DNA of 6,960 nucleotides from Candidatus Altimarinota bacterium (GTDB taxonomy: Bacteria; Patescibacteriota; Gracilibacteria; RBG-16-42-10). Under the pieces are notes generated by a model. The model saw only the letters and a list, made by a program, of their open reading frames with translations. It was not told the DNA's origin and searched no databases. The stretch lies in assembly GCA_017984655.1 (NCBI GenBank), contig JAGNZB010000064.1, positions 1 to 6,960 of the forward strand, read 5' to 3'. Shown here piece by piece: positions 1-4,891 of this stretch. Within the stretch, counting starts at the first letter, position 1. Every line of letters begins with the position of its first letter. The position numbers were made by a program, and so were the translations under genes.

Positions 1-1
1 A

Positions 2-88
2 AAACGAGCATACAAAAGACATGCTGGATTAGCATTACGTCAACGTGAGTCGTTTATTAGGTGGTTCATTCACTTTCAACAACACTAA
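2..88 (+). CDS. C-terminal fragment of an unidentified protein (5' end outside window)
   Basis: An open frame enters from the left edge and encodes 28 residues before a TAA at 86-88. The tail is basic and aromatic: it begins KRAYKRHAGLALRQRES and ends in an FIRWFIHFQQH-like segment. The other two plus frames stop within the first 48 bases, and this frame reads like a normal protein end. Too little is present to name a family. It could also be a chance open frame, since only 87 bases support it. Confidence 0.4.
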   Translation, partial: KRAYKRHAGLALRQRESFIRWFIHFQQH

Positions 89-370
89 AAAGCACACATT
101 TTTGACTATTAGACCCAGGATGACGGAAAGGGAGAATGAGGATGAGGAATAAGGAAGGGACCATAAAAGGAAAGGTGAAGGTCAACGTGAATGGAAAGCC
201 TGATGGCGATTAGGGGCATGTGAGTGCTCCCAATTCCTCATTCTTAATTAGCAGCCGTCCCTAATTTGTAATTTGTAATTTATAATTTGTAATTCCCCCT
301 CCGGGTTTGCTTCTTCTCTGTTTTCTCTGTACGGTGTGGGCTGATCGTTTAGTTTTTAATTTATCTTTTT
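89..370. other. 282-bp spacer without a convincing gene
   Basis: No plus-strand frame of useful length is present. The stretch at about 116-180 is markedly purine-rich on the plus strand. A 36-codon ATG frame exists on the minus strand through it, but its Pro/His/Ser-rich composition reads as a by-product of that base skew. ATGAGGAAT at 142-150 is matched by ATTCCTCAT at 233-241, an inverted pair too far apart to be a terminator. The AATT-phased repeat at 262-294 is listed separately. Confidence 0.6.
262..294. repeat. Tandem heptamer repeat (TAATTTG), about 4.7 copies
   Basis: Units start at 262, 269, 276, 283 and 290. Units 1, 2 and 4 are TAATTTG, unit 3 is TAATTTA, and the last is partial (TAATT). 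Further AATT words lie at 232 and 246, 14 bases apart, so the heptad phasing may extend left in decayed form. It lies in the spacer, not in a gene. Similar AATT-phased low-complexity repeats are, from memory, frequent between genes in some metagenome-derived candidate-phyla bacteria; that parallel is recollection, not a search result. Confidence 0.85.
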
Positions 371-451
371 ATGAAAAAACTACTGATTGCGTTGGTGATT
401 GCTGCAGTTTTTGGAGGCGGATGGGGATTCCTTTATTATATTTTTAGTTAG
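371..451 (+). CDS. Possible 26-residue hydrophobic membrane peptide
   Basis: The ATG at 371 opens a 26-codon frame ending with TAG at 449-451. It starts MKKLLIALVIAAVFGG and continues as a glycine- and aromatic-rich hydrophobic stretch (GWGFLYYIF). This is the layout of a single membrane-spanning micropeptide: a short Lys-rich N-terminus followed by about 20 apolar residues. It could also be a signal-peptide-like remnant of a decayed gene. The start lies behind a T-run (ATCTTTTT), the same kind of T-rich, SD-less context seen before yadG, yadH and the TrmB-like gene. A strong hairpin terminator begins 33 bases after the stop, which supports it being a transcribed unit. No family is recognised. 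Confidence 0.45.
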   Translation: MKKLLIALVIAAVFGGGWGFLYYIFS

Positions 452-483
452 TAGTGAGACATGTTTGTTTCTGTTAGTCGATC

Positions 484-514
484 AAAAGAGAGTGGGCGGG
501 GCCTATTCTCTTTT
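484..514 (+). terminator. Intrinsic terminator, 14-bp stem
   Basis: AAAAGAGAGTGGGC (484-497) pairs with GCCTATTCTCTTTT (501-514) around a GGG loop. The stem is 14 bp with two G-T wobbles, and the 3' arm ends in a T-run (511-515). Because the 5' arm starts with AAAA, the hairpin can also terminate minus-strand transcription. It separates whatever is upstream (the micropeptide or the left-edge gene) from the GST promoter, whose -35 box overlaps its T-tract. Confidence 0.75.
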
Positions 515-540
515 TGACATTTGTGCGATGATGCTATAGA
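514..540 (+). promoter_or_regulatory. Promoter for the GST-yadGH cluster
   Basis: A perfect TTGACA -35 box lies at 514-519, overlapping the T-tract of the preceding terminator. TATAGA at 535-540 is a possible -10 box, with a short 15-bp spacer. TAGAAA at 537-542 with a 17-bp spacer is the alternative. Either would start RNA about 20 bases before the ATG at 568. The -35 is clear; the exact -10 is not. Confidence 0.5.
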
Positions 541-567
541 AAATTAAGTAACTATTTTCATTGCTAT

Positions 568-1167
568 ATGATCAAAATTTATGGTGGTCGTCGTGGGACA
601 GCATTTCGGAATCACTGGATGCTTGCTGAGATCAATGTGCCTTATGAGACTGTCTCACTCGACATGCAATCTCAGGAACACAAGCAGCCTGCTTTCTTGG
701 CCCTCAATCCCAATGGGCAAGTGCCTGTATTAGTTGATGGTGACTTCGTGCTCACTGAATCAGTCGCAATCAATGATTACTTGGCGACTAAGTATGCTCC
801 ACAATTGCTTGGCACCACAGCTGAAAATCATGCATTGATTATGCAGTGGAGTATCTGGGCTCTTGTCACTATCAACCGTTATTTTGGTGATATTGCTGAG
901 TTGAAGTTCAAGAATGTTGTTGATGAAAAAGTGACTGCTCAGGCTTTGGAAAAGTTACAGCGCTTCATGCCTGTACTGGATACTTATCTCAAAGGAAAAG
1001 ATTTTATGGTGGGCGGTGAATTTTCAGTGGCCGATGTGAATATCATTCCAGCTTTGCATTACGGTCATTTTGTAAATTTTGATTTCAGCCCTTATGCTGA
1101 GGTTGTGCGTTATATGGGACTGATGGCAGCTCGCCCAATGTTTATCAAAGCTAGTCAAGAATCATAA
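568..1167 (+). CDS. Glutathione S-transferase-like protein
   Basis: The 199 residues match the usual length and two-domain plan of soluble bacterial GSTs. The N-terminal thioredoxin-like half (about 1-76) has the cis-proline loop GQVPVL (Pro53) and the glutathione-binding acidic-Ser pair in LTESVAI (Glu64-Ser65). The helical C-terminal half (about 86-195) carries the N-capping box Ser153-x-x-Asp156 in FSVADV. The expected catalytic Cys or Ser near residue 10 is absent: the segment reads GGRRGTAFR, leaving only Thr11 nearby. Activity may therefore be weak, or the protein may only bind glutathione or another thiol. GST-fold proteins act in the cytoplasm in detoxification or stress responses. 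There is no SD sequence. The gene heads a cluster with yadG 8 bases downstream. The fold is certain; the substrate is unknown. Confidence 0.9.
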   Translation: MIKIYGGRRGTAFRNHWMLAEINVPYETVSLDMQSQEHKQPAFLALNPNGQVPVLVDGDFVLTESVAINDYLATKYAPQLLGTTAENHALIMQWSIWALVTINRYFGDIAELKFKNVVDEKVTAQALEKLQRFMPVLDTYLKGKDFMVGGEFSVADVNIIPALHYGHFVNFDFSPYAEVVRYMGLMAARPMFIKASQES

Positions 1168-1175
1168 TTATTTTT

Positions 1176-2072
1176 ATGGATGCTATTGTTATCAAAGACT
1201 TGAAGAAGACTTATGCCAATGGGCATCAAGCGCTCAAGGGCGTGTCTTTCTCTATCAAAGAGGGTGACTTCTTTGCTCTCTTGGGACCGAACGGTGCGGG
1301 TAAGACTACGATCATTGGTATTCTCACTGGCCTCGTCAACAAAACTGCTGGTCAGGTAACGGTGCTTGGTCATGATCTCGATCGTAATTTGGATTTGGTA
1401 AAGCTGCAGATTGGTGTGGTGCCACAAGAATTTAATTTCAACATTTTTGAAAAAGTTCTTGATATTATCGTCAGTCAGGCTGGGTACTATGGCATCCCTC
1501 GCAAAGTAGCACTGCCTCGTGCTGAGAAGATTCTCAAAGCTCTCGACCTGTGGGAGAAGCGTGAGGTTGCGTCGCGTACTTTGTCTGGTGGTATGAAGCG
1601 TCGTTTGATGATCGCCCGTGGGTTGATTCATGAGCCCAAGATTCTCGTTCTCGATGAACCGACAGCTGGGGTTGATGTCGAGCTGCGTCGGGGGATGTGG
1701 GATTATTTGATCAAGCTTAATCAAGCCGGTACCACTATATTGTTGACGACACACTATCTCGAAGAGGTGGAACAATTGTGTCGCAATGTGGCTGTGCTTC
1801 GTCAGGGAGATTTGCTTAAGCTGGATACGGTCAAAGCGGTGTTGCTGTCGGTTGGGACCCAGACTTTTCAGCTCACTACTGACAAGACATTGACGGATGC
1901 TCCTAGTTCGTTTCGGCACATTGATGGTCATGAGTGGGAGATCGATGTGACACCTCCTGTGACTATTACTGAAGTAGTCGAGCTGGTCAAGAAGCATGGT
2001 GCGTCTGTGGTAGATATTCGTCCCAAGAGCAATCGTCTGGAAAGTTTCTTTCTGGATCTGGTAAAAAACTAA
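1176..2072 (+). CDS. yadG: ABC-2 type exporter ATP-binding protein, YadG-like
   Basis: A 298-residue nucleotide-binding subunit of an ABC exporter. Visible motifs in order are Walker A GPNGAGKTT (37-45), Q-loop Gln84 in VVPQEFNFN, signature LSGGM (136-140), Walker B ILVLDEP with catalytic Glu161, and the H-loop His193 in TTHYLEE. The segments PQEFNFN, QAGYYG, LSGGMKRRLMIARGL and LDEPTAGVDVELRR closely resemble remembered E. coli YadG, which is also about 300 residues. The C-terminal 90 residues are the variable domain of this subfamily. The protein hydrolyses ATP at the inner face of the membrane to drive the YadH permease, whose gene starts 11 bases downstream. The substrate of YadGH systems is not known. 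The start lies behind a T-run with no SD, and expression is probably from the promoter ahead of the GST gene. Confidence 0.93.
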   Translation: MDAIVIKDLKKTYANGHQALKGVSFSIKEGDFFALLGPNGAGKTTIIGILTGLVNKTAGQVTVLGHDLDRNLDLVKLQIGVVPQEFNFNIFEKVLDIIVSQAGYYGIPRKVALPRAEKILKALDLWEKREVASRTLSGGMKRRLMIARGLIHEPKILVLDEPTAGVDVELRRGMWDYLIKLNQAGTTILLTTHYLEEVEQLCRNVAVLRQGDLLKLDTVKAVLLSVGTQTFQLTTDKTLTDAPSSFRHIDGHEWEIDVTPPVTITEVVELVKKHGASVVDIRPKSNRLESFFLDLVKN

Positions 2073-2083
2073 TTGACTGATTT

Positions 2084-2857
2084 ATGAATTTCTACGCATC
2101 TTGGATTGCTTTCTATACAATTGTTCGCAAAGAGGTCTCACGTTTTATGCGGATTTGGTCTCAGACATTGTTGCCACCAGTAATCAATCAGACATTATAT
2201 TTTGTCATCTTTGGGACCTTCATTGGTTCACGTGTCGGTGATATTGGTGGGGTGTCGTACATGGCATTTATCGTGCCGGGTTTGGTAATGATGGCGGTGA
2301 TCAATAGTGCTTTTGCCAATGTGGTTAGTTCATTCTTTGGTTCGAAGTTTCAGAAATGTATTGAGGAGCTTTTGGTTTCACCCACACCCAATTGGATCAT
2401 CACTGCTGGTTATGTGATCGGTGGTATGTTGCGTGGTGTGTTGGTTGGTTTGATTGTCCTCGCGATCTCTGCGGTGTTTACTTTGCCGACGGTCGAGCAT
2501 CCTTGGATAGTGTTGTTGTTTATGTCGTTGACCGCTCTTGTCTTTGCTTTGGCAGGTCTGACCAATGCGATCTTTGCTACTAAGTTTGATGATATCAGTG
2601 TCTTTAGTACTTTTGTGCTGACGCCACTTTCTTATCTCGGAGGTGTGTTCTATTCGATCAAAGATTTCTCAGAGCCATGGCAAACGATCGCTCGTTTCAA
2701 TCCGATTTTGTATCTGATCGATGGATTTCGCTACGGTTTCTATGGTGTCGCTGATGTTTCGATTGTGTTTAGTATTGGGGTCCTTTTATTGATGACAGTT
2801 GGGCTCATTGGTCTCAATCTGTATCTACTCAAAAAAGGAACTGGGATGAAGGCCTAG
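2084..2857 (+). CDS. yadH: ABC-2 type exporter permease, YadH-like
   Basis: A 257-residue integral membrane protein with about six apolar segments, near residues 30-47, 57-80, 104-131, 139-165, 171-190 and 226-249. It has the ABC-2 permease landmarks: an N-terminal amphipathic segment with RFMRIW, the FIVPGL loop (62-67), IEELLVSP (93-100, likely coupling helix region) and the LTPLSYLGGVFYS stretch (179-191), followed by FNPILYLIDGFRYGF. These match remembered E. coli YadH (256 residues) along the full length. It would dimerise and pair with two YadG subunits to export an unknown substrate across the cytoplasmic membrane. The ATG at 2084 is SD-less and follows yadG by 11 bases. The last codons and stop lie inside a hairpin that can act as a terminator. 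Confidence 0.93.
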   Translation: MNFYASWIAFYTIVRKEVSRFMRIWSQTLLPPVINQTLYFVIFGTFIGSRVGDIGGVSYMAFIVPGLVMMAVINSAFANVVSSFFGSKFQKCIEELLVSPTPNWIITAGYVIGGMLRGVLVGLIVLAISAVFTLPTVEHPWIVLLFMSLTALVFALAGLTNAIFATKFDDISVFSTFVLTPLSYLGGVFYSIKDFSEPWQTIARFNPILYLIDGFRYGFYGVADVSIVFSIGVLLLMTVGLIGLNLYLLKKGTGMKA

Positions 2858-2863
2858 TTCCTT
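2831..2863 (-). terminator. Hairpin plus T-tract, terminator for the minus-strand orphan (possibly bidirectional)
   Basis: AAGGAACT (2835-2842) pairs with AGTTCCTT (2856-2863). The stem extends inward by one G-T and two G-C pairs around a 7-base loop. On the minus strand it is followed by six Ts (opposite 2836-2831), the classic intrinsic terminator layout. It would end transcripts of the minus-strand gene stopping at 2895. On the plus strand only TT follows the stem before AAAA, so termination of yadH would be weak. The hairpin contains the yadH stop codon. Confidence 0.65.
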
Positions 2864-2886
2864 AAAAGTGAACTTGTGATTTTTAT

Positions 2887-2906
2887 ATAGAAGATTAATC
2901 TTCTAT
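2887..2906. repeat. Perfect 20-bp palindrome over the orphan's stop codon
   Basis: ATAGAAGATTAATCTTCTAT is perfectly self-complementary, with its centre at 2896/2897, and includes the TAA stop (minus strand, 2897-2895) of the 130-residue orphan. It has no loop and no adjacent T-run, so it is not a standard terminator. It could be a protein-binding dyad, or an RNA fold protecting transcript ends between the two convergent genes. Confidence 0.7.
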
Positions 2907-3287
2907 GAGTTCCATGCCGATGAGGTGGGGGGACTCTCGGGTGCCTCCTTCCAGTTGAAGTGTGGCAACAGCATATTGGTCAATCTTTGTTACCCTCCAG
3001 GTCTCTGCACTTCGTGGATGCTTGAATCGTGCGCCAATTTTGATTCCATCTCTTTCTAGTTGTCTCCAACGATTCTGAGTAGAGACGCGTTGTAACATTG
3101 CGTCGTGTTGCCTATTGCTGCCGTAACACCAGGATTCATAATCCAGCACTGCTTGGCGTTGCATTTGCATGTCAGCAACATATCTATCATAGGCTCCTGC
3201 TGCCAAGGCTTTATCAATTGTTCTTCGTGTTTCTGATAGTGTTTCTTGTGGGGCTGCTTCTCTCTGACCTTCTTGTAGGTGGGACAT
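2895..3287 (-). CDS. Orphan 130-residue protein, unknown function
   Basis: No family is recognised. The first 80 or so residues are polar and look helical, rich in Gln, Arg and Ala (for example SETRRTIDKALAAGAYDRYVADMQMQRQAVLDY split around residues 18-50), with no membrane segment or signal peptide. From about residue 82 the pattern changes to alternating hydrophobic residues: KIGARFKHP, ETWRVTKID, AVATLQLEGG, GMELIED. This suggests a small C-terminal beta-barrel or beta-sheet domain. The ATG at 3287 is the sensible start: a -10-like TATACT lies 16 bases before it and no SD is present. The gene is convergent with yadH and ends in its own hairpin terminator. An ACTCACCT motif shared with the umuDC control region lies about 50 bases upstream. 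That it is expressed is likely; its function is unknown. Confidence 0.7.
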   Translation of the reverse strand: MSHLQEGQREAAPQETLSETRRTIDKALAAGAYDRYVADMQMQRQAVLDYESWCYGSNRQHDAMLQRVSTQNRWRQLERDGIKIGARFKHPRSAETWRVTKIDQYAVATLQLEGGTRESPHLIGMELIED

Positions 3288-3303
3288 GCGGGTAGATAAA
3301 TCG

Positions 3304-3344
3304 AGTATATTTTACTGATGTTTCTGAAATCTGCTAGGTGAGTA
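3304..3344 (-). promoter_or_regulatory. Promoter of the 130-residue orphan with an ACTCACCT site
   Basis: On the minus strand TATACT (3309-3304) is a good -10 box 16 bases before the ATG. The -35 at the right distance is poor (GATTTC or AGATTT), so an activator or a weak promoter is possible. Just upstream of that position, TACTCACCT (3344-3336) repeats the motif found twice around the umuDC promoter. Confidence 0.4.
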
Positions 3345-3429
3345 TTTCCCTTTTTTTGATTAAAATTGGATTAAAGCTTTCTGATGTTTTGGTGTTTTTC
3401 GCCGAGTTGTTTTAATAATTAATCTGATT

Positions 3430-4380
3430 TTAATCTTTCTCACCCTGAGAGATGCTTTTTTGTGAGGGGGTCTTTTCTAGGATAGCGATGAACATGGGGT
3501 CGAGATTGTCGTTGCTGAGTGAGTCCATACTGATTCGTCCGTAAGCTGAATTGGTTTGGTAGCCCGGCAATGTTTTGGGATAGTCGATGATGCTGACTGT
3601 GTCGCTGTATTTTTTGAGGAACTTGTCGATCACCAATTCATTCTCTTCTTGATTGAGGGCGCAGGTGGAATAAACCAAGCGGCCACCTGGTTTGAGGGCT
3701 CGCCAGAGACCGGAGAGTAGTGCGTATTGTTGTTGTGCTAGGCGTCGGATCCGACCATATGACCATTGTTTGAGATGTTCTGTTGATTGCCAGACATGCT
3801 TTTCTGATGAACAAGGAGCGTCGAGCAGAATGCGGTCGAAGTGTTCTGGATGCTGGCGGAAGATAGTGGCGGCATTGCCTTTGGTGATTTGGTAGCAAGG
3901 GGGGACTTGCTGTTCTTCGAAAATTCTTTGGATCCTTTGACTACGTGTTGGTGAACTGTCGTTGAGAATCAATGTGCCTTGATAGTTGATCTGCTCGGCG
4001 ATGTACAGTCCTTTGCCTCCAGGAGCAGCGCAGGCGTCGAGGATGGTCTCGCCTGGTTGTGGAGCTAGTGCTAAGACCGGTAGTAATGAAGAAGCATTTT
4101 GGAGATAAAATAAATGTTGATCATGTCCTGGAAGGGTGGTACCTGCTGGCATGTCTGTAGGCCAGCGTACAGCGTCATTGCACCATGATAAGGGGTGCCA
4201 AGGGAGGTCAGCTGCTTGCCATTGCTGCGCGAGTTGCGTTTGGTTTTTGGGCGCAAAGCGGACGATTGGTTGGGAGTGCTGACTGAGTATCTGCGCCAAG
4301 GTTGCTTCGTCGCCAAAGGTGGTTTGGTAGTAAGCGACAAAGGCTTCTCGGCCGATTGGTTTGGATTTCTTGGCAGTCAC
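3430..4380 (-). CDS. RNA cytosine-C5 methyltransferase, NOL1/NOP2/Sun family
   Basis: A 316-residue SAM-dependent RNA m5C methyltransferase. The SAM loop is DACAAPGGKG (115-124). Motif IV is LLDAPCSS with Cys190, which assists product release, and motif VI is VYSTC with the nucleophile Cys240. LNQEENELV follows, and the usual closing DPMFIAILEK strand is at 294-303. The variant DAPCSSEKH together with FYLQNASSLLPVLAL recalls the NSUN3/NSUN4-like branch more than RsmB or RsmF, which read DAPCSATG or DAPCSGEG. There is no NusB-like N-terminal domain and no PUA-type C-terminal extension, so it is close to a minimal catalytic core with a short N-terminal helical region. The target is probably rRNA, but the position cannot be told. 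The start is GTG at 4380; an upstream in-frame stop and the lack of other starts leave little alternative. It is divergent from umuD. Confidence 0.9.
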   Translation of the reverse strand: MTAKKSKPIGREAFVAYYQTTFGDEATLAQILSQHSQPIVRFAPKNQTQLAQQWQAADLPWHPLSWCNDAVRWPTDMPAGTTLPGHDQHLFYLQNASSLLPVLALAPQPGETILDACAAPGGKGLYIAEQINYQGTLILNDSSPTRSQRIQRIFEEQQVPPCYQITKGNAATIFRQHPEHFDRILLDAPCSSEKHVWQSTEHLKQWSYGRIRRLAQQQYALLSGLWRALKPGGRLVYSTCALNQEENELVIDKFLKKYSDTVSIIDYPKTLPGYQTNSAYGRISMDSLSNDNLDPMFIAILEKTPSQKSISQGEKD

Positions 4381-4437
4381 AAAAGACAGAACTAAAGACG
4401 GCTGTATCGTAAATGATTTTGAGCGATTTGAATATCA

Positions 4438-4450
4438 GTTTACTCACCTT
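4438..4450 (+). promoter_or_regulatory. Candidate operator copy 1 upstream of umuDC
   Basis: GTTTACTCACCTT matches GTAAACTCACCTT at 4485-4497 in 11 of 13 positions, and its last two bases begin the -35 box of the umuDC promoter. The start-to-start distance of the two copies is 47 bp, about four and a half DNA turns. It lies between the divergent methyltransferase gene and umuD, so a protein bound here could affect both. Confidence 0.45.
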
Positions 4451-4477
4451 GGCAGTGTCTGGGCCGCATAGTATGTT
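4449..4477 (+). promoter_or_regulatory. umuDC promoter
   Basis: TTGGCA (4449-4454, five of six consensus bases) and TATGTT (4472-4477, four of six) are separated by exactly 17 bp. The -10 ends 20 bases before the umuD ATG, which predicts an RNA leader of about 13 nt. It is bracketed by two copies of the ACTCACCT motif. Confidence 0.6.
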
Positions 4478-4497
4478 GGTGTGTGTAAACTCACCTT
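4478..4497 (+). promoter_or_regulatory. Candidate repressor dyad between -10 box and umuD start
   Basis: Positions 4478-4495 form an imperfect 18-bp dyad of the form GGTGnGTnTAnACnCACC (14 of 18 positions symmetric). It begins directly after the -10 box and ends two bases before the ATG. Its right half is the second copy of the ACTCACCT repeat (4489-4496). Position and symmetry are what one expects of an SOS-type repressor site, but it matches neither the CTGT-N8-ACAG nor the GAAC-N4-GTTC LexA box. Which protein binds it is unknown. Confidence 0.5.
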
Positions 4498-4890
4498 ATG
4501 TCTACTGTCGCGTTCTTATCCCATCCTGTCAGTGCTGGTTTCCCTAGCCCTGCTGCCGATTATCTGGAGCAGTCTCTGGATCTGCATCGCTATTTGATTA
4601 CCAATACACCTGCAACAGTATTGGCTCGAGTGCAGGGGGATTCTATGATGCAAGCAGGAATTCATGACCATGATATTGTGATTATTGATCGGTCATTGCA
4701 ACCGATGCACAATCAGATAGTGGTGGGAGCTCTTGATGGGGGGCTGATTGTGAAGTACTGGCAGCAATTTGATGGACGGACGATACTGCATGCTGCCAAT
4801 GATCAGTATGCGGATATTGTCCTCACTGCTGCTAGTGACTTTTTATTGTGGGGAGTGGTCACTGGTGTCGTCAGAAAACTAGTACCATAA
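4498..4890 (+). CDS. umuD: SOS mutagenesis protein UmuD (self-cleaving, S24 peptidase family)
   Basis: The 130-residue protein has the LexA/UmuD Ser-Lys dyad: Ser49 in QGDSMMQAG and Lys86 in LIVKYW. The self-cleavage site lies in SAGFPSPAADY between Ala13 and Gly14; E. coli UmuD has Cys24-Gly25 there. Both catalytic residues and the cleavage site are offset by 11 from E. coli numbering (Ser60, Lys97), so the N-terminal arm is 11 residues shorter and the rest of the protein aligns without gaps in these landmarks. RecA-nucleoprotein-stimulated cleavage would yield UmuD', which pairs with UmuC as the accessory dimer of a Pol V-type translesion polymerase. There is no helix-turn-helix, so it is not a LexA repressor itself. 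No SD is present, and the leader is predicted to be about 13 nt. umuC follows after 1 base. Confidence 0.95.
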   Translation: MSTVAFLSHPVSAGFPSPAADYLEQSLDLHRYLITNTPATVLARVQGDSMMQAGIHDHDIVIIDRSLQPMHNQIVVGALDGGLIVKYWQQFDGRTILHAANDQYADIVLTAASDFLLWGVVTGVVRKLVP

Positions 4891-4891
4891 T

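Noticed and set aside
142..226. 36-codon minus-strand frame in the left spacer
   Set aside because: Its Pro/His/Ser-rich composition follows from the purine-rich plus strand, and no start signal is visible.
1155..1997. 280-codon open frame on the minus strand
   Set aside because: It lies wholly antisense to yadG, whose motifs are complete. The translation has no family features and its length is a by-product of yadG codon use.
3098..3295. 65-codon plus-strand frame antisense to the 130-residue orphan
   Set aside because: No start signals. The opposite frame has promoter-like and terminator signals and a more protein-like sequence.
3358..3435. 18-bp inverted repeat (15 of 18 matching) with arms at 3358-3375 and 3418-3435
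   Set aside because: Very AT-rich, 42-base loop and no T-tract on the useful side. It is likely chance in a TTAA-rich spacer and not a terminator for the methyltransferase.
4388..4407. ACAG-N12-CTGT looking like a LexA box
   Set aside because: The half-sites are in the wrong order and spacing compared with CTGT-N8-ACAG.
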